Source: Ailurus styani (taxonomy: Eukaryota > Chordata > Mammalia > Carnivora > Ailuridae). Taken from it: a DNA stretch of 64,000 nt. The stretch spans positions 4,186,302 through 4,250,301 of the forward strand of contig LNAC01000001.1 in assembly GCA_002007465.1 (NCBI GenBank), in the 5' to 3' direction. The first letter of the stretch is position 1. Each line of letters opens with the position of its first letter. The notes beneath the pieces were generated by a model. That model did not search any database. It was not told the DNA's origin and saw only the letters and a program-made list of their open reading frames with translations. A program made the position numbers and the translations under genes. Shown here piece by piece: positions 35,901 to 44,900 of the stretch.

Positions 35901-38900
35901 TGTCCTCTTCGGGTAAAAGGACCGCACAACACTTTGCTGTTGACAAAGCCCGCTGTCTGAGCCTCGCGGGAAGCCCTGCGGTCCCTAAGATGGGCCCACT
36001 CTGTTCCCCAACCCCCGCCCCCGGCCCAGGGCCGTGGAGGCCGGCAGCGCGGCTGCAGCGGACCCTCGGGCCAGGACCGGCCAGCTCCGCGGCTCCTCTC
36101 ACAGGCTCCATGCGCAGCACAGAGCTGCGCACGAAGCGAGGAAAGTGCATAAAACAAAACTCAAAACACAGTCGGGATCAACTCTGAATGACTAAATCCA
36201 AGGCCTCTCTTCCTGGGGTTTGTCTTACCTCCCAGGCCCCNCCCCCCCGCCCCCCGGCTCTCCAACAGATTCAAGAGTCACAGGACGTTGACGGTAACAG
36301 AGAAGATTCCTCCAGAACCACAGGAGCCGGAGGAAGGCAAGGGCCCGGAGCAGACCTCAAACCAAAGCGCTCTCCGAGCCAGAGCCCCACGGCTGCTCCA
36401 TCCACGCTCTGAGCAGGGGTCAGAGAGGGACATCGCCTTTGCCAGCGAGATGCGTAAACTCTTTGAAGCCCATGAGAGGTGGGCTGGGGGCTCCCCCGCT
36501 TTCAACACGGGACTGTCCCACGGCCACCTGAGGTCTCATCTTAGGAACGAGCAGCAAGGGTGGGGGAAGGGGTCCTGCAGCAAAAATCAGGTCTCCAGAA
36601 ACCCACTTCTGGGACAGTGTCGTGACGGATGCCGGAGTCCCGCGTCTTTGGGCAATGGATCCTGAAATACGGTACTGCCCGTCCGGGTGTTCGACCCCAG
36701 GACGAGAAGACAGGACCCTCCGCACTCACGTTGAACTCCTCCCGAAAGCGCTTGCAGTCATCAGCCGAGCGGACTCGGATCTCCTCCTCCAGGTGTGCCA
36801 CCGGGATGGGAAAGTACTTCTTGGGCCCGGAGGGGGACCTGCTGAGAAGCATCACTCTTTGTTGCTCTGTGGACCAAAAGAAACATGGGGGCCACTGAGC
36901 CGTATTCCCGGACAGCTGACTCCTTAACCAGACGGGCTGGCAGCATCCCCGGGGGAAAGACGCAGCTAGAGGGGGCCCACGGCTCTCAGATCGGGTAGCC
37001 CAGGCCAGGGCCGGGGGGTGGGGGCTGAGCACCCGAGCGCAGAGGTCTGTCCCCTGTGGCACACCCACGCCATTCACAAATAGGGGCCTTCCTCCGGGTG
37101 ACCTGAGCAGGGGTGACCTGCTCCCACCCACCACAGACGCCTTATCCCAGTTCCCCAGCCCCAGCTCCTTCCACAAAGGATTCGGGCAGCTTCACCCTCC
37201 AGCTCAGTTTTCCAGGTTTGAAATAGGGAGGATGATTATGTTAATCAATTAGCAAGAATCATTTTGGTTCGAGTGGGGAATAGATCGGGAATTGGTTATG
37301 ATATGAGCCTCCATCAGCCTTGTCTTCTTCGTGACACCCAGTCCTGGTTGCTGAAACCCCACAAGCTCCAGGAAAAATCAGACAAACACCGTCCTTGTTT
37401 GGCAGGGAGCAGGCAGGGAGGCGCTGGGAAGGGCTGGCTGCAGGGCAGTTCCTGGACAAATTCCTTCCATAAATTCAGAGTGAGACAAAAGGAGAAATCC
37501 CTGGCATGCGCTTCCCTCCCTGGGAAATGCGCCGATACTCTTGACAGGGGCAAAATGGAACCTTGGCTGTCGCGCCTGCGGAGGGCCTGTCCCCACCTGC
37601 AGAGCTGTGCTCAAGCCCGGCCAGGAACTCCTCCCGGGACTCATTCCTCGGGGAGGAGACGTGTCAGGAGTCTGGCGGGGGCCTCTGGGTCTCGCCAGCC
37701 ACACCTTCTCTCCCATTCAGGCTGTTGAAAGGCGCAGGGCAGGGAGAGGGGGCAGGAAGGGGGTCCCTGGAGGCCACATTAGCACCTAACAAGGTGTGCT
37801 GCACCCCCAACCCTGCGAAACTGCCCTCCGGCCTGTCCACGCCGTCCTTCCCCGCTGCCTGTCCTGCAACTGCGTGTGAAGTCTGCTAGCATGTTTGTTC
37901 CCTCAAAGCATGGAACAATCAGGCAGCAAGTGACCAGAGGAAGTGACAGTCACGGGTGTGAACCAATACTTTTGAAAGCTTCTGCCTCACACAACTTTTT
38001 CAGCCATCTGGGTGTGTGGGGGAGAAACAAGGTGCCTTGTCGGTTGCATTAAGTCTTCCTGGAACTGAACTCAGAGCTGGAAAGAAAGGTCTGGAATGCC
38101 CTCCACTGCGGAATGTCACAAAAGCGGCGGGTCGGCTCACTTCCTGCATCGTGATCCGAAAACAGTGGGAATTTCAGGGGAGCCCTTCAGAGCACGTTAG
38201 AGTACGAGCCAGCCTGATCATCTTAGAAGGATTGTAAAGGGCTCACTGAAAAATGTTACATGTCAAAACCCTGTAAAAAACGACAGGATGTGAACACTGT
38301 TTCCAACAAAGCCGCAAACTGAAAGCGAGTGTCTGTTTCCCACCAGAGAGAAATGGAGAAAAGTTTTGAAATGGTCAAATTCTACCATCGTAAATGCTAG
38401 CACTAGACCAGGGAAAGGGAGACCAAAGTCTCAAAGCTGAAGGAGTTTACCATTTAACACAAAAGGCAGACAACAGCCCCCTGTGTGGTCAGAAAGAGCG
38501 AAACACCCACCCNNNNNNNNNNNNNNNNNNNNNNNNNNNNNNNNNNNNNNNNNNNNNNNNNNNNNNNNNNNNNNNNNNNNNNNNNNNNNNNNNNNNNNNN
38601 NNNNNNNNNNNNNNNNNNNNNNNNNNNNNNNNNNNNNNNNNNNCAGCCCCCAGCCCCCCGGGTACCTTGTTCTTCCAGGATTCCATTGGGCATCTTCTTG
38701 TCATTGGCGCTGACCACGGCCTTCCTCTGCTTCCTGAACCTTGGAGACACAGAGCGGTTAGCTTCGGGCCCAGGGTCGCTTCCCGGCGCACGGGACCGTG
38801 GGCAGCGATACCCACCAGGTGAGCCGGGAGAAGCTCTTCCTGCTGCTCATGGCTGGGCCCCGGCCAGCCCAGCCTCTGGTCCCCAGCCCCGCGCGTCCCC

Positions 38901-41900
38901 AGCCCGTCCCGTCCCCAGCCCCACCGCCCTCTGCCCGGGCGCACGCCCGCCCTGCGGCCTCGGGGAGCTCATTTCCTCTTCAGAGCTGGTCGGGGCAAGT
39001 CCGCCTGCGCCCCGGGGACACTCCTACCTGAAGAAGTAGGCGGCGAGCAGCAGGAGGAGGACCAGCAGCATCAGAGGTAACAGCAGCCAGGCCAGCAGCG
39101 GCTGCGGCGCGCCAGGGTCCGGAGGGCCTGCGGGCAGAGCCGGTCCCCATCGCCACGGGGACCCCAGGCAAGGACTCAGAGAACGGGGAGAGTGCGGTTC
39201 GGGCAAGGAAAGACCCCCCAACACTAGGCTGCACTTTCCAGGTTGCAAATGTGTTGCCCTTCGGTCCCATTAGAACTTCTTCCCTGATACCAGAACCTTC
39301 TTCACCAGCCCTTCTTGCACACTAGCCCCTCGCTTTAGAGTCTGCAAAGCAGGCCACCGTCCCTGTCCACCGTGCTCACCGCTGAAGCGAAGAGTAATAT
39401 TGATATGGGGAAGGGAGCTTGAACGGGGGGCCTGGTGACTTTGTCCCAGACTCCCTGGGGAGGGGCAGTGAAGGCACAATGGGGGGCCCCTGACCCTCAA
39501 GGAACCTGTTTCCCCGTGTTCCTGGGGCACCTGCCTCGCCCCACCGTGGGGAAGTAGGGGAGGGTGGAGGACGAGCTGCCCTCTGTTCTGAGGACAGTGT
39601 GGGAGCTCCCAGGGCCTCGCAGAGGATCTCAGGGCATGGGGTACAGCCTGGCCCTCGGTCGGGTGGAGGTCTGTGGCCAGGCCGCAGTCAGGCCTTTTGG
39701 AGCTTCGAGCTCCCAGTCCTGCTGGCCCAGGTTGACTCTCCTCATTCAGAAGGTCCCGCGTCCTCAGACCAAGAGCTGCTGCCTTGTGGCGGCCCAGGGC
39801 CAGCCCAGTGAGCCCAGATTCTAAGGGGCTCCGGTGGCCTGGCTGCCACCCATCCCCCGAAGTTCTGCCTGAGCCCCTGCCTCCCCAGACCGCCGTGCTG
39901 CCTTCTCCTCATCAAAACGGCCCCGCTCCCAAGGAGCGTATCAAATGCCCCCTCCTCCAGGAAGCCCACTTGGCTCCCCTCCTGTGGATCCCAGAGGCTC
40001 TCTGTAAGCACATGCCCCACTCTGCTGGAGCAAGCAGGCCCTGGGGGTGACTGCCTTCCCTCGGACTCAGTGGAAGCCCCTCAAAGGCAACGACTTGGCT
40101 TCCTCGGCTCTCAGTTCCCAGAAGGACCAAGCACGGCTTGCACCCAGTGGGGGCACCGCAGGCCTGCAGCCCCGCTCCCCCGGCACCCCAGTCCTGGTAT
40201 ATTCCAAAGGTCTTAATGTGCATCTCATGTCCCAGGTTGTAAGCAACCTCCCCCCCAGGGCCTCATGCTGACTCCCGCCCCCCGTAAGCGGCTAACGCAG
40301 GTACTTCTAATAGATGACAGCATGTCACTGAGTCGAGTGACCACGTGATGCAGAGTGCCCTGGGGAACAGCTGGTCTGTGAGGAGAGGGGGCCAACCAGC
40401 AAGACACGCTCCTCCTTCCAGGCCAAGCCAATGCCTCTCCCGTCTGGCTAGCGACCTCAGCAGCCAAGCGAGACGGCAAAGGCAGGGTGACCCAGGCTGA
40501 GCGGCCAAGAGCCCCGGATCCTCTCCTCTGGCCCCACCTGCCGCAGAGCTCTCCTGGGGAGCTGATCTGGCCTGAGGCTCCCACACTTGCTCATCCAGGG
40601 AGTACCCTCCCTGCTCTCCCGGGGCCTTGGCGCCAACTCAAGTACAGGCTGACGGGGGAGATGCCTGGCGCCCGGGGGCAGAGCTGGGCCCGGCCCCCCA
40701 CACCAGCCCGGGCCCCATCCGTCTCCTGCCAAACGCAACCACAGAACATGGGCGGGTCCCCTTCTCCTCCCCCCACTTCTGCATTTGCCCAGAGGTCAGC
40801 CTGCCCCAGCTCGGTGTCCAGCTTGGCCGTGACTGGCTGGCTGGCCTGCCCGTCCGAGGGCTGGACCTGGCTGAGGGTTGCGGGCATGGCCTGGAGCTCT
40901 GAGGAGCGTCTGGACCACAGACAGCCCACCCCCGGAGGGCTCTGTCAGGAGGCCCCAGGGTCCGGCCTCCCGGCTCAGGCCACCTCCCGCAAAGGCTACG
41001 GTTACAGAGGTGGGCCTGTCTACAGGACACCCTTGAGGACCCAGGTGGAATGACCACAGATCCAGAGCGGGGCTGTGTGCAGAGCAGCATCTGTGGATCG
41101 CGAGGACGCAGCTGCCTCTGTTCTGGAAGGCAGAGATCCGGCAGGAACACCCGGGAGCCGGCGGGCCTGGCGGGGGCCCGGAGGACTGGGAGGCCCCCCC
41201 CCCATCCAGGTCTTCCAGCTTGCCAAAAGAAGAAACTCATAATTTCATGTAAAAAATGATCTGATTTTTAAATATGGATAAGTAATTCAACCTAAATGCA
41301 GTTTTTGACAAACACTATGGTCTAAAAGCAAGACTCTACATGCCGTGTCCCCTGAGCCAAGTGAAACGGGCAAAAACACAAAAAACGGGTGACATTGGCT
41401 ACCCGGCCAGCTCTGTGGCCCGCTGGCTCCCTTCTTCGCTGGGTCGCCTGTCTTGGAAAGCTTCTCCTCCAGCACACACACACCTCTTCATTTTGTTTGA
41501 CTGATGCTTGGATCCACTTTCTGCATGACCTGAGATTTCGATGGACATTTAGGTTGCTTCCAACTTCTTGTCCGTTAGCTACAATTTTACATCTCATATC
41601 TTTATCTCGGTGTATCTTGAAAGTGCTTCGGTAGAAGGCTCTGGAAGGGGGCCCTGTGCTACGTGTGCACACGCGGTACGTTGTAATAGAAACTGCTAGA
41701 TGGCCCCCGGCGATGTTTCCAGCTTCCGTGCTCGCCTAGACTGGGTGACGGAGCGGATTTCTCCCGGCTACGAGCAATCCTCTTAATTTTTGTCAATCCG
41801 ATAAGTAAAATAACACCACTTCAATGTGCATTTCCCTACCTTCTGTAGAGTTAAGCATCCTCTAATGATTAATAAAACATCATCAATTCGATATTTGCAT

Positions 41901-44900
41901 TTGGCTCCATCACACCCTCCACTGTTTTCCTGTGTTATCTTTTTCTTATTAATTTTTTAGGAACCCTTCCTGTAACAAGACAGCAACATTTTAATACATT
42001 GTTTGGGAATCTTTACCCTCAACTCCTGCGGAAAGGAATGTCTCCTGATGATTATTTAGTACGTTTTAGTCAATGAACAAACAAGATGATTTTGGGTTAA
42101 CTGGCACCCTGTGGCTATGCGCTGGGATCATCCCAAATAGTCCTTCTTTCGGGGAACAAAGTTTCAAAGGACACCTTCCCACAGTCAGGCTCCCCCGACC
42201 CTGGAATTCTAGGTCCGTGGAGCCTGTCCACGTGGTATGATCGAGACCCTGAGGGGGGCCTCTGCCGATGTCCCTCCTGGTTGTGTGACCCGTGGCCGTG
42301 GCCCCGCCCATGGGGCCCCCAGCAGGAGCAGCAGGAGCTGTGAGTGTCACATCCGTTCTGATGGGCACGAGATCGCACCGCCGCCCCCTCCCTGAAAGGA
42401 GCACCCGCCACCCACGGCCATCCTAGGAGCCAATCATTTCACACTCGAGTGAACTGAAGAGGCCGAGGGGTGAGGCTGAGTCACCCCGCCCGACAGATGT
42501 CCTCTCTGGAGCGCCCACACAGCCCCACGTCGCCTCTCCGCTTTGGGCAAACGACGTTCTGCCTGGTAGACCTGTTGCTGTTGCTAAGGGTTGCTACAGG
42601 CGTTGGGCCCCCGGCCAGCGGCAGCCAGCTCCTCTGCCGGCCGCAGGGACACACTGTCCTCAGGCTGGGTCTGGGGGGTCCAGGCTGTGGAATAGTGCCA
42701 GCGACCCTAGTGCTCCAGCTCCTGGAGGCCAGCTGGCGAAGAAGCCACACGACAAAGGCAGTTTCCATGTGCTGGGAGCTTCTGTCTTTCCTTTCATGTG
42801 GTTCTGGATTTCTCTGGCTTTCCATGCAAGGACAGTGCTACGCTCACTGTCCCTGCTGGGGGCGGCATCGGGGACTGAGCCCCACCTCTCCCTCCGCTTG
42901 GTGACTAAGGGTGCATTTGTAGGACACGTGTGGGGTTAGAAAATCATGCAAAGCTCCTGAGCTAGACGGAGTTGAACCCCTCAACAGCCTGAATGGTGCC
43001 ACTTCTAATCACCTCACCCAGCTTTCTCTTCTGGGGGGATGTTGATCATTCTGATTTCCTGAGGCCTTGTGATAACCAAGTGTGATGCTTAATTTTTTCG
43101 TGTCAACGTAGCTGGGCCACAAGCTGCCAGATACTTGGTCAAACATTGTTCTGGGTGTTTTGAGGGGGCTGCTTTTTAGTTGAGAGTCAGCATTTAAATT
43201 GATGGCCTCAGAAAAGAAGATCACAGCCCCTCCCCCCATTGTGGGTGGGCCTCGTCCAATCAGTTGAAGGCCCGCATAGAATAAAAGTGCCAAGCATTCT
43301 GTGAGTAACAGGGAATTCTTCCAGCCTCATTGCCTTCCAACTGGGACATCACTCTCTCTGGTTCTGTAGCTGTTTGCCAGCCTTCAGACTCAAACTGGGA
43401 CACTGGCTCTGCATATTTTGGACTTGACAATATCCACAATTCCGTGACCCAATTCCTTATAATAAATATAAATACAGATATGGATATAGGCACAGATATA
43501 AATGAAAATATAAATATATATCTATAGATTCTGTGTCTCTGGAGAACACTAACCAATTCACCAAGTAATGCCGTACCAGAGAAGTCCTTGAGTTTTATGT
43601 CTGGGAGTCTCGGGATTGGAGAGGGAAGGGGGCACAGAGCAGGCATATGGGGGCTGGCAAGAGGCCCCAAGGCACACTCGGGAGACCAGGCCTTGCTGGT
43701 TACAGATTCCTGCTACCCTGGCCATGGGCTGGAGCTGGCAGCCAGATGGGTCTCCATCTACCAGGGAGGTGAGGGGTGGCCCAGGGAACCCGTGCCTGGT
43801 CCTTGGGGACCCTGAACCCACCAGCTGGGCCTCACACAATCAAGGAGGAGAGATCAAGGGACACTGAAGAGCCAACTGTCTAGGCCATCCGAGACTGGCC
43901 GGGGAACAGACGGGCCTCCTCTGACGGGGTCTCCTGCCAACAGCAGCAGTGGGCCAGTGGACGCGCCCCAGCACCCCGGCTCAGCTGTCTCCTTAATCCT
44001 CACAGCACTGCTGAGTAGCAGGCACTCTGACTACCTCCGTCTCACAGATGGGGACACTGAGGCACAAAGAGGTGCAGGATTTTAAGCGTTACGATTCAGT
44101 GATTTCCAGCTAATTCACAGAGTTGTGCCACCACAGCCTTCAGGAACATTCCCATCCACCTCTCGGCCACCTGTGGTCACTTGGCACTTGCCCCCCAAGC
44201 CTGGCCCATCACCCCTGTCCCTTCTCTTGCATCAGCTTGTCTATTCCAGGCATTTCCCACCAGCGGAGCCGTACAACATGGGGTCTCATGTCTGGCTTCT
44301 TCCACTCAGCGGGTTTCTGGGGTTCACCCATGTCGTCACCTGTGTCTGCTCACTCTTTCCTATCCCTAACTTTCTAAACATGGAAAAGGCAGGAGAACAG
44401 AGCAAGGAGCCCCCGCGTGTCTGCCAACCACCTTTCTGATCAGGACAAGACGGCTGTGTTGGTCTATGGCCCATCCCCTCCTCCGGCGCCCCACTTGCTC
44501 TTTCTCAAGTCAATCCCAGACCTTGTGCTGTTTCACTCATAAGGACGCCAATAGGCTTCTCTAAAAAGTAAGGGCTCTTCTTTCCAAAGTATAAATCTAA
44601 CCATTATACCAATATCTTGCCTAAGAATATTAGTACTGACTTCTTGATCACATCCATGGTCATGTCAGTGGGTCCCTAACCCCTACAGATTCGTCGCTCT
44701 TCCTTCAGGGTTGTTTCAATCAGCTCCCCAGGAGTGGGGGGCGGGAATATTGACCCCTGCTCTCCCGCCTCCCACCGAAGCTGACACCAACACGGGCTCG
44801 TGTTTGCTGCCCTCCTGATGCTAAGCTAAGTTCCGCTCAAACTCCCCACGACTGGCTTGTCTGGCCAGCTGGCATGGACAGGAGCGACGCGTTAGACGCT

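Larger units (their letters stand above)
31671..36729 (-). other. PTPRE intron 4
   Basis: Contains MIR-like pieces (about 32565-32665 and 34430-34560). A direct repeat GGGCTGGGCCGGG near 31795-31815 is local. No gene recognised. Confidence 0.7.

Noticed and set aside
36250..36480. Possible extra exon between exons 4 and 5
   Set aside because: Exons 4 and 5 join in frame without it, and no GT/AG-bounded open segment with PTPRE similarity was found.
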